From positions 186,001 to 250,000 of the forward strand of contig NZ_BDDT01000004.1 in the NCBI RefSeq assembly GCF_001661495.1: 64,000 bases of DNA, in the 5' to 3' direction. Shown one piece after another: positions 54,990 through 63,301 of this stretch (position 1 is the first letter of the stretch; every line of letters begins with the position of its first letter). This stretch comes from Pseudoalteromonas prydzensis. Lineage in GTDB: Bacteria > Pseudomonadota > Gammaproteobacteria > Enterobacterales > Alteromonadaceae. The notes under the pieces are model-generated. The model had not been told where the DNA came from. It did not search any database and saw nothing but the letters and a program-made list of their open reading frames with translations. The position numbers were made by a program, and so were the translations under genes.

Positions 54990-55775
54990 ATGAAAATTCA
55001 ATCACCTTCAAATAGCTTTTTAAACCAAACTCAACAAACTTCAAATAAGCTTGCTGAACAGTTAGCTGCGGGTAAAAAAGTAAATTCTGCGGCGGATGAT
55101 GCCGCGGCTTTGCAAATCATCGATCGATTAACCTCACAACAAGATGGTTATGGGCAAGCTGCTCGCAATGCTTACGATGGTATTTCATACTCGCAAGCAA
55201 CAGAGTCAAGTTTATCTGGGGTTAATGATGCAGTCTCGCGCATACGTGAGCTTTCTATTCAAGCGGGCAGCGGAGCCCTTAACGATAGTGACCGTGCTGC
55301 ATTACAAGAAGAAGTGGGGCAGTTACAAAGTCAAATCACTGAGACGTTTGAAAATGCTTCTTTTGGCGGTAAACCATTGTTTGATGGTCAACCGGTTTCG
55401 TTTCAAGTAGGGGCTGATGCCAATACCACGCAAACAATTACACCTTCGGATGGTAGCTTTGCGTCAGTAATATCAACGATTGATATCTCTACGCAAGCGG
55501 GGGCACAAGCTGCTATTGATATTAGTGGCCAAGCGTCGGAGGAAATTAACGCCCAACGTGCTGAGTTAGGCGCGTTTCAAAATACATTAGCGAGCACTAT
55601 TAAAGGACTGGGTACGCAGCAAGAGAATATTGCCGCGAGCCAAAGTCGTATTCAAGATACAGATTATGCTCAGGCGGTTTCTCAGCAAGTATCAAATGAC
55701 ATTTTAGCGCAAGCGTCTATTGCACTAAGAGGCCAAGCAAATCAATCCGCAGAATCTATTTTAGGCTTACTTTAA
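54990..55775 (+). CDS. Short, core-only flagellin
   Basis: A 261-residue flagellin with N- and C-terminal cores joined almost directly: AAGKKVNSAADDAAALQIIDRLTS, ARNAYDGISYSQATESSL, then SFQVGADANTTQTI, and at the end AQRAELGAFQNTLASTI and QSRIQDTDYAQAVSQQV. The hypervariable middle is nearly absent. The extreme N-terminus (MKIQSPSNSFLNQTQQTSNKL) lacks the MALYVNTNVSALNAQ form of the other three flagellins. The start is ATG 54990, set by GGAG 8 bases upstream; a GTG five codons earlier is not needed. No sigma-28 box was found upstream, only a possible -10 TATAAT at 54956. It may be a minor filament subunit or have a regulatory role. Confidence 0.92.
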   Translation: MKIQSPSNSFLNQTQQTSNKLAEQLAAGKKVNSAADDAAALQIIDRLTSQQDGYGQAARNAYDGISYSQATESSLSGVNDAVSRIRELSIQAGSGALNDSDRAALQEEVGQLQSQITETFENASFGGKPLFDGQPVSFQVGADANTTQTITPSDGSFASVISTIDISTQAGAQAAIDISGQASEEINAQRAELGAFQNTLASTIKGLGTQQENIAASQSRIQDTDYAQAVSQQVSNDILAQASIALRGQANQSAESILGLL

Positions 55776-55868
55776 TATTAATGATACAACAGTAATTATT
55801 AAGTATTACTTACAATTAGCTCAGCGTCTGTTTTTTGGCATCTATGTCAAAAAACTGCCGCTTTGTGC

Positions 55869-55896
55869 TTGCATCCCTGTCAAACTCGCTTACAAT
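55869..55896 (+). promoter_or_regulatory. Possible sigma-70 promoter of flrA
   Basis: TTGCAT, a 16-base gap, then TACAAT, 41 bp before the flrA start. A sigma-70 promoter is expected for the top-level regulator of the hierarchy. Confidence 0.45.
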
Positions 55897-55937
55897 TTAA
55901 ATTATTAATAGCTGTAGTAACTGTGGTTCGCTAAATA

Positions 55938-57374
55938 ATGATCTTGATCTTAGATAATAATAATAATCGTGCGATTGGTTTACATGCTGCGCTAACATTT
56001 ATTGGTGAAGCTGTTCAGTTGCTTGCCGATACAAATATTGACCAAGAATGTGAAAAGTACCAAAAACAATCATGTATGGTAATACTTGGCGCTCTGCAAA
56101 ACTCAGATCATGAAAGCCTGATCAAACGTTATCCCACATTACCTTTCTTGCTAATTGGTGAAACGCTTAAACCACTATTAAGTATTGCTAATGTTGTAGG
56201 CCTTATTTGTGAGCCGTTTAATCATGATGTCACCACCCAATTAATACATGACTGCCAACAATATCAGCGTATGCTGCCAAGTGATCATAAACACCATAAA
56301 CCGCATAAGACGTTTGACGGTTTAGTTGGTGAAACAGAAGCGGTTAAAGATGTACGCTTTTTGATAGAGCAAGTGGCGAAAACAGATGCCAATGTATTGA
56401 TTTTAGGTGAATCGGGCACTGGTAAAGAGGTGGTTGCCCGTAATGTTCATTTACTGTCAAAGCGCAATTCAGGGCCGTTTGTGCCAGTAAATTGTGGTGC
56501 TATTCCTGCGGAGTTACTTGAAAGTGAATTATTCGGTCATGAAAAAGGCGCGTTTACAGGGGCTATTTCTGCACGTAAGGGGCGTTTTGAACTCGCTCAA
56601 GGTGGCACGCTATTTTTAGATGAAATAGGTGATATGCCGCTGCAAATGCAAGTTAAGCTGTTACGTGTATTGCAAGAGCGTAGTTATGAGCGAGTTGGTG
56701 GCACGAAAGCTATTCAGGCTGATGTACGGGTCATTGCGGCAACGCATCGTGACCTTGAACAGATGATAGAGCAGGGTAGTTTTCGCGAAGATTTATATTA
56801 TCGACTCAACGTTTTCCCTATTGAAAACCCCTCGCTTGCAGAGCGCGCTGATGATATTCCATTATTATTAAAAGAGTTAATGCGCCGCATTAGTGAGCAA
56901 AGTGGTACAACCGCTAAATTCACTGAGCGTGCTATTGATAGCCTTAAAGAACATACCTGGCCGGGTAATATTCGTGAATTAGCTAATTTAGTTGAGCGGA
57001 TGGTGATCATGCTACCAGATAAAGTGGTTGATATTCCTGATCTGCCAGCTAAATACCGATATATTGAAGTTGAAGCTTACGAGCCTGAATACCCTGAAGA
57101 GCTACTCGAGCGTGATGCGTTTAATGATATTTTTAGTACCGGCTTTAGTGATTATGAAGATGAGCCCGAAGATGAAGCGCTGCAAACCTCACCTGAGCTG
57201 CTTCCAGAAGAAGGTATCGAGCTTAAGGATTATTTAGCAGAGCTGGAAATTAGTTTAATCACCCAAGCACTCGAGCGATATGATTATGTGGTTGCCCGCG
57301 CCGCGGAAATACTCGGAGTACGGCGCACAACGCTCGTCGAAAAAATGAAAAAATATAACCTATCACGAGATTAA
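55938..57374 (+). CDS. flrA: FlrA/FleQ, master flagellar sigma-54 activator
   Basis: Top regulator of polar flagellar genes. The N-terminal FleQ domain (about 1-110) lacks a phospho-acceptor Asp in the usual place (CMVILGAL), as in FleQ. The AAA+ domain (about 130-365) has Walker A GESGTGKE, the sigma-54 contact GAFTGA in [13 protein letters not shown], Walker [11 protein letters not shown] and the R-finger region [16 protein letters not shown]. The C-terminal helix-turn-helix is [19 protein letters not shown]. At 478 residues it fits the family; FleQ homologues bind cyclic di-GMP, but binding here is not shown by the sequence alone. Confidence 0.96.
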   Translation: MILILDNNNNRAIGLHAALTFIGEAVQLLADTNIDQECEKYQKQSCMVILGALQNSDHESLIKRYPTLPFLLIGETLKPLLSIANVVGLICEPFNHDVTTQLIHDCQQYQRMLPSDHKHHKPHKTFDGLVGETEAVKDVRFLIEQVAKTDANVLILGESGTGKEVVARNVHLLSKRNSGPFVPVNCGAIPAELLESELFGHEKGAFTGAISARKGRFELAQGGTLFLDEIGDMPLQMQVKLLRVLQERSYERVGGTKAIQADVRVIAATHRDLEQMIEQGSFREDLYYRLNVFPIENPSLAERADDIPLLLKELMRRISEQSGTTAKFTERAIDSLKEHTWPGNIRELANLVERMVIMLPDKVVDIPDLPAKYRYIEVEAYEPEYPEELLERDAFNDIFSTGFSDYEDEPEDEALQTSPELLPEEGIELKDYLAELEISLITQALERYDYVVARAAEILGVRRTTLVEKMKKYNLSRD

Positions 57375-57776
57375 CAGCTAAGAGCAGATTTTAGGCAAAA
57401 ATTAACCAAGCACGATGGTGATTACACTTTTAGAGTGACCCATAGGTGTTAAGCTTGCTGACGCGCACACCGTCTTTAATTCGGGGTGTGCTGAGGTGAA
57501 TAAATCACCTTTTGCATAAATATAAGACAATGAGGGTAAATGAGAAGAAAAAAGCCACGGGCTTCGAGCGATGAGCTTCGAATACCCCAAAATCTAACAC
57601 CTTTATTTTTACCTCATAAGCGCAGCGCACTCTTAACCTCTTTGTGAATAATTTCTTAAAACCAATTTGCACAAAGAGCAGTGAATGAGAGCAAATAAGC
57701 AGATAAAATATGCCCCTTTAGTCATGAATTCGCTAGCTTTTAGATTTTCTAGCACCTAGCACCTAGCACCTTTCAT
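57375..57776 (+). other. Intergenic region between flrA and tag with a hairpin and CTAG heptamers
   Basis: About 400 bp between convergent genes. GCACACC (57465-57471) pairs with GGTGTGC (57485-57491). A triple tandem CTAGCAC lies at 57749-57769, 8 bp from the tag stop codon. A 62-codon minus-strand frame at 57402-57590 has no ribosome site that I would trust and no recognisable domain. Confidence 0.5.
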
Positions 57777-58364
57777 CTAATACTTCTCAATAATCTCTGC
57801 TTTACGAAAACAATCGTTACTGTGATCGTTAACCATGCCACACGCCTGCATATGAGCGTACACTGTGGTTGGCCCTAAAAATTTAAAGCCTCGCTTTTTT
57901 AAGTCTTTAGCAAATGCTGTGGAGGCCTCGGTAATTGCGGGGTAGTCACCGAGCTGTTCTAAATCATTCACTATTGGCTTATTGCCAACAAACTGCCATT
58001 GATAGTTACTAAAGCTGCCAAACTCTTGTTGGATCTCAAGAAAACGCTTTGCGTTATTAATAGTCGCTGCAATTTTTAAGCGGTTGCGAACGATCCCTTC
58101 ATCAAGCATTAAGCGATCAATATCTTGGTCGCTCATTTGTGCGACTTTTATAACATCAAAATTTAAAAATGCGCGTCGATAGCCAGCTCGTTTTTTTAAA
58201 ATGGTGTACCAACTTAACCCTGCTTGTGCTGATTCAAGGGTAATAAACTCAAAAAGTGTTTGATCATCATAAACCGGTATTCCCCACTCATCGTCATGAT
58301 AGGCGACATAGTCATCTTTGCTGGTATCGAGCCAAGGGCAACGACATAGCTTTGTTGAGTTCAT
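57777..58364 (-). CDS. tag: Tag, DNA-3-methyladenine glycosylase I
   Basis: Removes 3-methyladenine from alkylated DNA in base-excision repair. The 195-residue protein has CRCPWLDTSKDDYVAYHDDEWGIPVYDD, read in parts (zinc-site Cys and the DEWG motif), ESAQAGLSWYTILKKRAGYRRAF with the catalytic-site Glu, IVRNRLKI and the C-terminal zinc ligands around HMQACGMVNDHSNDC. It is complete and looks functional. It has no known flagellar role and stands on the opposite strand between flrA and flrB, which are adjacent in many relatives. Confidence 0.96.
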   Translation of the reverse strand: MNSTKLCRCPWLDTSKDDYVAYHDDEWGIPVYDDQTLFEFITLESAQAGLSWYTILKKRAGYRRAFLNFDVIKVAQMSDQDIDRLMLDEGIVRNRLKIAATINNAKRFLEIQQEFGSFSNYQWQFVGNKPIVNDLEQLGDYPAITEASTAFAKDLKKRGFKFLGPTTVYAHMQACGMVNDHSNDCFRKAEIIEKY

Positions 58365-58453
58365 AATTAAGTCCTTTCTCTAAATAAACCGTTCGTCATT
58401 TTTCTGTCGCGCTTAAAATACGCTAACCAAATGAAAATATTGATAATAATTGT

Positions 58454-58469
58454 TGGTACAATTTGTGCA
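58454..58469 (+). promoter_or_regulatory. Sigma-54 promoter of flrBC
   Basis: TGGTACAATTTGTGCA: TGG and TGC at the canonical distance, with a T in place of C in TGGC. It lies 35 bp before the flrB ATG and fits FlrA control of flrBC. Confidence 0.78.
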
Positions 58470-58504
58470 TTTAGCTAGTTAGATCCCGTAAACGAGAATG
58501 CATT

Positions 58505-59614
58505 ATGGCTTTAGCTAATGTCTTAAAACCACAATTTATCACAGCTACTCAGTATAACCCATGCTTACTGCAAGAAGAGTATATTGGTGAATTAAGTGAA
58601 TTACGCCAACAAGCGAGTTGGTTAAGCCACTTAGTTGATACCATGCCAGCAGGCGTTATTGTGCTTGATGGTCGCGGTATGATCGCAAAAGCTAATCAAA
58701 TCGCTATTGATATGTTGGGCGAACCACTTGAAGGTGAAAAGTGGTTTAGTGTGATCCAACGCTCGTTTCGGCCACAACAAGATGATGGTCATGAAGTATC
58801 ACTTAAAGATGGTCGTCTTATAAAGTTAGAAATAAATGCATTAACGCCCGAGCCCGGGCAATTGATCTTAATGACCGATTTGACTGAAACCCGCCGTTTG
58901 CAAACGCGAGTTGCGCACATGCAACGTTTAAGTGCGCTTGGGAAAATGGTGGCGTCACTTGCGCATCAAGTTCGCACACCACTGTCTGCCGCTATGTTAT
59001 ACGCCGCAAACTTAGGTTCTAAACGTTTACCGGAAAGCTCGCGAGGGAATTTTCATACCAAACTGATGTCGCGCTTAAGAGATCTTGAAACCCAAGTAAA
59101 CGATATGTTGTTATTTGCTAAAAGTGGCGACCAACAGGTAGTTGAACGTGTCTCGATGCAGCAGTTGTTAAGTGAAGTTAAAACTGGCGCCGATGCCATG
59201 ATGGCACTTAATAACAGTGAACTTGAAGTGAGCTTACCGGAACCAGACATCGAAATTATGGGCAACAAAACAGCCCTTGCCAGTGCGATACAAAACCTCA
59301 TTCATAATAGTATTCAAGTCATAGGATCACAAGCACATGTGCAGCTAAGCGCGCAACGTGATGATGAGATTGAGTTGGTACGCATAACCGTCAGCGATAA
59401 TGGCCCTGGTGTTGATTTAAGCCAAGCAGAGAAATTATTTGAACCGTTTTTTACTACTCGAAGCCAAGGCACAGGCTTGGGTTTAGCCGTGGTCAGTTCA
59501 GTGGCGAATGCACATCAAGGACGGGTTGAAGTAACTAATAATGCCGCAGGCGGAGCAAGTTTCAGCTTACTGTTGCCTATTTATGCAGAGTCTAAATCAG
59601 TGGAGGCACTATGA
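58505..59614 (+). CDS. flrB: FlrB/FleS, flagellar sensor histidine kinase
   Basis: Soluble kinase that phosphorylates FlrC. No transmembrane segment is present. A PAS domain at about 40-130 (DTMPAGVIVLDGRGMIAKAN), the dimerisation domain with the phospho-His154 in ASLAHQVRTPLS (HQVRTP in place of the usual HEIRTP), and an ATPase domain with N-box IQNLIHNSIQVIG, DNGPGVD and GTGLGLAVV. The 369-residue length is normal. The last bases overlap flrC (ATGA). Confidence 0.96.
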   Translation: MALANVLKPQFITATQYNPCLLQEEYIGELSELRQQASWLSHLVDTMPAGVIVLDGRGMIAKANQIAIDMLGEPLEGEKWFSVIQRSFRPQQDDGHEVSLKDGRLIKLEINALTPEPGQLILMTDLTETRRLQTRVAHMQRLSALGKMVASLAHQVRTPLSAAMLYAANLGSKRLPESSRGNFHTKLMSRLRDLETQVNDMLLFAKSGDQQVVERVSMQQLLSEVKTGADAMMALNNSELEVSLPEPDIEIMGNKTALASAIQNLIHNSIQVIGSQAHVQLSAQRDDEIELVRITVSDNGPGVDLSQAEKLFEPFFTTRSQGTGLGLAVVSSVANAHQGRVEVTNNAAGGASFSLLLPIYAESKSVEAL

Positions 59615-61068
59615 ACAACACGATTTTAGTCGTCGAAGATGATGCAGGGCTACGTGAAGCCCTAATAGATACGTTAGAAATGTCAGGCATTGATTGTGTC
59701 GCAGCCGATAGCGCTGAGCAAGCGATGGTACTGCTGAAAAAAGAGTCGTTTTCATTAGTCGTCAGTGATGTGCAAATGGGCGCGATGAGTGGCCTTGATT
59801 TATTGCGCAGTATTAACCTGAATCATCCAGATCTGCCCGTATTAATGATGACTGCGTATGCGACTATCGATGATGCGGTGGAGGCGATGCGCCTCGGTGC
59901 CATTGATTATATGGCTAAACCATTTGCACCTGAAGTGCTGCTTAATATGGTCAGTCGTTATTTACCAGAGCCAGAAAAAGAAACCGATGGTCCGATAGTT
60001 GCCGATCCAAGCAGTATTCAGCTACTGGAACTTGCTAGTCGTGTTGCTAAATCAGACGCCAGTGTCATGGTGCTTGGCCCCAGTGGTTCAGGTAAGGAAG
60101 TACTCGCACGCTTTATTCATGATAAATCAGATCGCGCAGAGCAGCCATTCGTTGCTATTAACTGTGCTGCGATCCCTGAGAATATGCTTGAAGCTACCTT
60201 ATTTGGCTATGAAAAAGGCGCGTTTACTGGTGCTATTCAAGCATGCCCAGGAAAATTTGAGCAAGCTCAAGGCGGCACCATTTTACTCGATGAAATCACT
60301 GAGATGGAGTTAGGGCTGCAAGCTAAGTTATTACGTGTCCTCCAAGAGCGCGAAGTGGAGCGTTTAGGCGGGCGTAAAACCATTAAACTTGATGTGCGAA
60401 TTTTGGCAACCAGTAATCGAGATCTAAAAGAAGCGGTAGCGAAGCATCAATTTAGAGAAGATTTGTATTATCGTTTAAACGTATTTCCGTTAATGTGGCG
60501 ACCTCTATGCCAACGTCCGGGCGATATTGTTGTACTAGCAAAGCATTTAATTGAACGTCATCTAAATAAAAGTAAAGAGCCAATAGCACAATTGAGTACG
60601 GCTGCTGAGCAAAAGTTATTAGCCCACACTTGGCCTGGCAATGTACGCGAACTTGATAATGTGATCCAACGCGCATTGATATTACGCCATGGTGATGTGA
60701 TTGATGAGCAAGCTATTTTTATTGAAAACTTAACTGAAGCGCCATTAACCACGGCTTTATCTGAAAATCTAACCGTGGTTAATTCAGCTACAACCAGTTC
60801 TCCGACCAACGATGCATATTATGACGTGCAAGCACCCACTATAAAAGCGAGCACAGAGCGCACCCCATTTGAAGGGGAACTGCCAAGTTTAGATTCCGGT
60901 AGTTATAAAGATGAGCTCAAAGACAAAGAGCACCGTATTATTTTAGAAACTCTTAATCGTTGCCAAGGAAAACGTAAAGATGTTGCTGAGACACTCGGCA
61001 TTAGTCCGCGCACACTACGCTACAAGTTAGCTCAAATGCGAGACTTAGGGATCGCGTTACCTGCTTAA
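59611..61068 (+). CDS. flrC: FlrC/FleR, flagellar sigma-54 response regulator
   Basis: Activates the middle flagellar operons when phosphorylated by FlrB. The receiver domain (1-120) has the acidic pair in VVEDDAG, phospho-Asp53 in VVSDVQMG and the Lys in AKPFAP. The AAA+ domain has GPSGSGKE, GAFTGA within [22 protein letters not shown], and [16 protein letters not shown]. The C-terminal Fis-type helix-turn-helix is DVAETLGISPRTLRYKLAQM. Length 485. Its probable targets in this window are the sigma-54 boxes before flgB, flgF, flgJ, fliE and pseB. Confidence 0.97.
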   Translation: MNNTILVVEDDAGLREALIDTLEMSGIDCVAADSAEQAMVLLKKESFSLVVSDVQMGAMSGLDLLRSINLNHPDLPVLMMTAYATIDDAVEAMRLGAIDYMAKPFAPEVLLNMVSRYLPEPEKETDGPIVADPSSIQLLELASRVAKSDASVMVLGPSGSGKEVLARFIHDKSDRAEQPFVAINCAAIPENMLEATLFGYEKGAFTGAIQACPGKFEQAQGGTILLDEITEMELGLQAKLLRVLQEREVERLGGRKTIKLDVRILATSNRDLKEAVAKHQFREDLYYRLNVFPLMWRPLCQRPGDIVVLAKHLIERHLNKSKEPIAQLSTAAEQKLLAHTWPGNVRELDNVIQRALILRHGDVIDEQAIFIENLTEAPLTTALSENLTVVNSATTSSPTNDAYYDVQAPTIKASTERTPFEGELPSLDSGSYKDELKDKEHRIILETLNRCQGKRKDVAETLGISPRTLRYKLAQMRDLGIALPA

Positions 61069-61084
61069 ACCGCAACTTACCTCT

Positions 61085-61117
61085 AAGCTTACGCTCAGCC
61101 GTGCTGAGCGTAAGCTT
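61085..61117 (+). terminator. Long hairpin after flrC
   Basis: AAGCTTACGCTCAGC and GCTGAGCGTAAGCTT form a perfect 15-bp stem with a CGT loop, 17 bp after the flrC stop. No T-run follows on either strand, but stem length and place fit a transcript end. Confidence 0.8.
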
Positions 61118-61177
61118 GTCAAAACTCTGACTATCAAATAAAACCACCAACCAATTGATATAAAAGGATTTATTTGT

Positions 61178-61193
61178 TGGCATGTTTTGTGCT
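61178..61193 (+). promoter_or_regulatory. Sigma-54 promoter of fliEFG
   Basis: TGGCATGTTTTGTGCT: TGGCA and TGC elements at the canonical spacing, 39 bp before the fliE ATG. Confidence 0.85.
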
Positions 61194-61232
61194 TTATTAA
61201 GTTATTAGTAAACTGCACCGTCAGAGACAATT

Positions 61233-61565
61233 ATGAAAATTCAAAACAGCGCATTATTTCAAGAAATGCAATCTATGGCTCTTGAAGCTGGCCGTAGCAA
61301 TCAAGTCAATAACTTACCAACACAGGCTCAGCCAACGTCAAGCGCACAATTTGGTGATTTACTCAGTGATGCACTCAATACTGTCAATGACCTTCAAGCA
61401 AATGCGAAGCAAAAAGTGACAGCGGTAGAAATGGGTGACCGCAATGTATCACTAGCTGATGCGATGATCGCATCGCAAAAATCGTCGGTGGCTTTTGAGG
61501 CTACAGTGCAAGTTCGTAACAAACTTGTTGAAGCTTATAAAGAAATCATGAACATGCCTGTTTAA
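61233..61565 (+). CDS. fliE: FliE, MS-ring/rod junction protein
   Basis: Joins the MS ring (FliF) to the rod. The 110-residue protein is of normal length and has the family C-terminal pattern FGDLLSDALNTVNDLQANAKQKVTAVEMGDRNVSLADAMIASQKSSVAFEATVQVRNKLVEAYKEIMNM, seen in order with the conserved VSLADAMIASQKSSVAF block. It is the first gene of the fliEFG operon, 20 bp before fliF. Confidence 0.97.
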   Translation: MKIQNSALFQEMQSMALEAGRSNQVNNLPTQAQPTSSAQFGDLLSDALNTVNDLQANAKQKVTAVEMGDRNVSLADAMIASQKSSVAFEATVQVRNKLVEAYKEIMNMPV

Positions 61566-61585
61566 CTAGGTAGTGGAGAATTATT

Positions 61586-63301
61586 GTGGCGCAATCTAAT
61601 CAATCAACCGATCTTGCTTTAGCCGGTGGTGGTATCGACCAAAGTGATAACGACGATCAACAAGAACAAAAGTCAGGCTATTTAAGTGCATTAAACGGCG
61701 TTGATGTATTGCGTCAGGTGACCTTAATCGTTGCTTTAGCTATTTGTTTGGCCATTGCAATTTTCGTGATTATTTGGGCTCGTCAGCCTGATATGCGCCC
61801 ACTTGGCAAAATGCCGACAGAAGAGCTTATTCAAACGCTCGACTTTTTAGATGCACAAAAAATAGAGTATCAGCTTGATGGTAACGTAGTGTCTGTTGCT
61901 GAGAGCGAATATCAAAATATTAAATTGCTAATGACCCGTGAAGGCATTGAGCAAGCGCCAAGCTCTGGCACAGATATAATTATGCAAGACATGGGGTTTG
62001 GTGTGAGCCAGCGCTTGGAGCGTGAGCGCTTAAAACATGGTCGTGAGCAACAGCTAGCCCGTACTATCGAAGAATTACAGAATGTGACTCGTGCCAAAGT
62101 ATTGCTCGCAATTCCAAAAGAGAATGTATTTGCTCGTCGCGAGAAGAAGCCATCAGCAACGGTGGTGTTAACCTTAAAGCGTGGCCGTACACTTGATAGT
62201 GAAGAAGTGGACGCGATAGTTGATATCATCGGCTCTGCAGTGCAAGGTTTAGAGCCTGCGCGTGTGACGGTCACCGATCAAAATGGCCGCCTGCTAAACT
62301 CAGGTTCACAAAGCTCATTAGCCTCACGCTCACGCAAAGAATACGAAGTTGAGCGCAAGCGTGAACAAGAATACTTAGAGAAAATAGACAGTATCCTCAT
62401 TCCTGTACTTGGCTTGGGTAATTACACTGCACAAGTTGATTTAAGTATGGACTTTAGTGCAATTGAAGAAACACAAAAACGTTTCAACCCTGATTTACCG
62501 GCGGTACGCAGTGAAACGACCTTTGAAGAAAACAACATCGGTGGTTTAGCTGTCGGTATTCCGGGCGCGTTGACTAACCAACCACCTCTTGACTCAAATA
62601 TTCCTGAAGTGGCTGGTCAAGGTGGTGCAGGCACAAGTTCATCACCAAGTCGCAGCCATAAAGAAGCAACGCGAAATTATGAACTTGATACCACTATTTC
62701 CCACAAGCGTCAGCAAAGCGGAGTGATACGTCGTATCAGTGTTTCAGTCGCAGTTGATTACATTGCAAGTGCGGGTGAAAATGGTGAAACCACTATGGTT
62801 CCTCGCTCTGTGGAAGCGTTGTCAAATATTCGTCGTTTACTGCAAGGTGGTGTTGGTTTTGACCTACAGCGCGGTGATGCCCTAGAGGTTGTAACTGTGC
62901 CGTTTGTACGTGAACCAATGGACTTAGCAATTGAAGTGCCGCTTTGGGAACAAAATTGGTTTATGAAAGTAGTGCGTTTGGTGCTTGGTGCGTTGGTTAT
63001 CATTGTATTGATAATGGCTGTGGTGAAACCTATGCTGAAACGTCTAATTTACCCAGATGACACTCTTGAAGAGTATGATGATGATGCACTTAGCTCAGGT
63101 GTTGATATTGGTGATAACACTTTAGATATGCTAAATAAAGATTTTGATTCTGCTTCGGTTGGCTTCTCAAGTGATGGTACACTACAGTTACCAGACCTAC
63201 ACGGCGATGAAGACTTATTAAAAGCAGTTCGCGCCTTGGTTGCGAATGAACCGGAACTCTCCTCACAAGTTGTGAAAGCGTGGTTAACTGAAGATGACTG
63301 A
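61586..63301 (+). CDS. fliF: FliF, MS-ring protein
   Basis: Forms the inner-membrane MS ring. Two transmembrane helices bracket the periplasmic part: about 46-66 (LIVALAICLAIAIFVIIWA) and about 462-485 (LVLGALVIIVLIMAVV). The periplasmic ring motifs include GIEQAPSSGTDIIMQDMGFGVSQRLERERLKHGREQQLARTIE, read in parts, and ARVTVTDQNGRLL. The acidic C-terminal tail (LVANEPELSSQVVKAWL) binds FliG. The start is GTG 61586 with GTGGAG upstream; 571 residues. The end overlaps fliG by 8 bases (ATGACTGA). Confidence 0.97.
   Translation: MAQSNQSTDLALAGGGIDQSDNDDQQEQKSGYLSALNGVDVLRQVTLIVALAICLAIAIFVIIWARQPDMRPLGKMPTEELIQTLDFLDAQKIEYQLDGNVVSVAESEYQNIKLLMTREGIEQAPSSGTDIIMQDMGFGVSQRLERERLKHGREQQLARTIEELQNVTRAKVLLAIPKENVFARREKKPSATVVLTLKRGRTLDSEEVDAIVDIIGSAVQGLEPARVTVTDQNGRLLNSGSQSSLASRSRKEYEVERKREQEYLEKIDSILIPVLGLGNYTAQVDLSMDFSAIEETQKRFNPDLPAVRSETTFEENNIGGLAVGIPGALTNQPPLDSNIPEVAGQGGAGTSSSPSRSHKEATRNYELDTTISHKRQQSGVIRRISVSVAVDYIASAGENGETTMVPRSVEALSNIRRLLQGGVGFDLQRGDALEVVTVPFVREPMDLAIEVPLWEQNWFMKVVRLVLGALVIIVLIMAVVKPMLKRLIYPDDTLEEYDDDALSSGVDIGDNTLDMLNKDFDSASVGFSSDGTLQLPDLHGDEDLLKAVRALVANEPELSSQVVKAWLTEDD

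Noticed and set aside
57402..57590. A 62-codon minus-strand frame between flrA and tag
   Set aside because: No convincing ribosome site or domain. It might be a lineage-specific small gene or part of an intergenic repeat, but I cannot support it.
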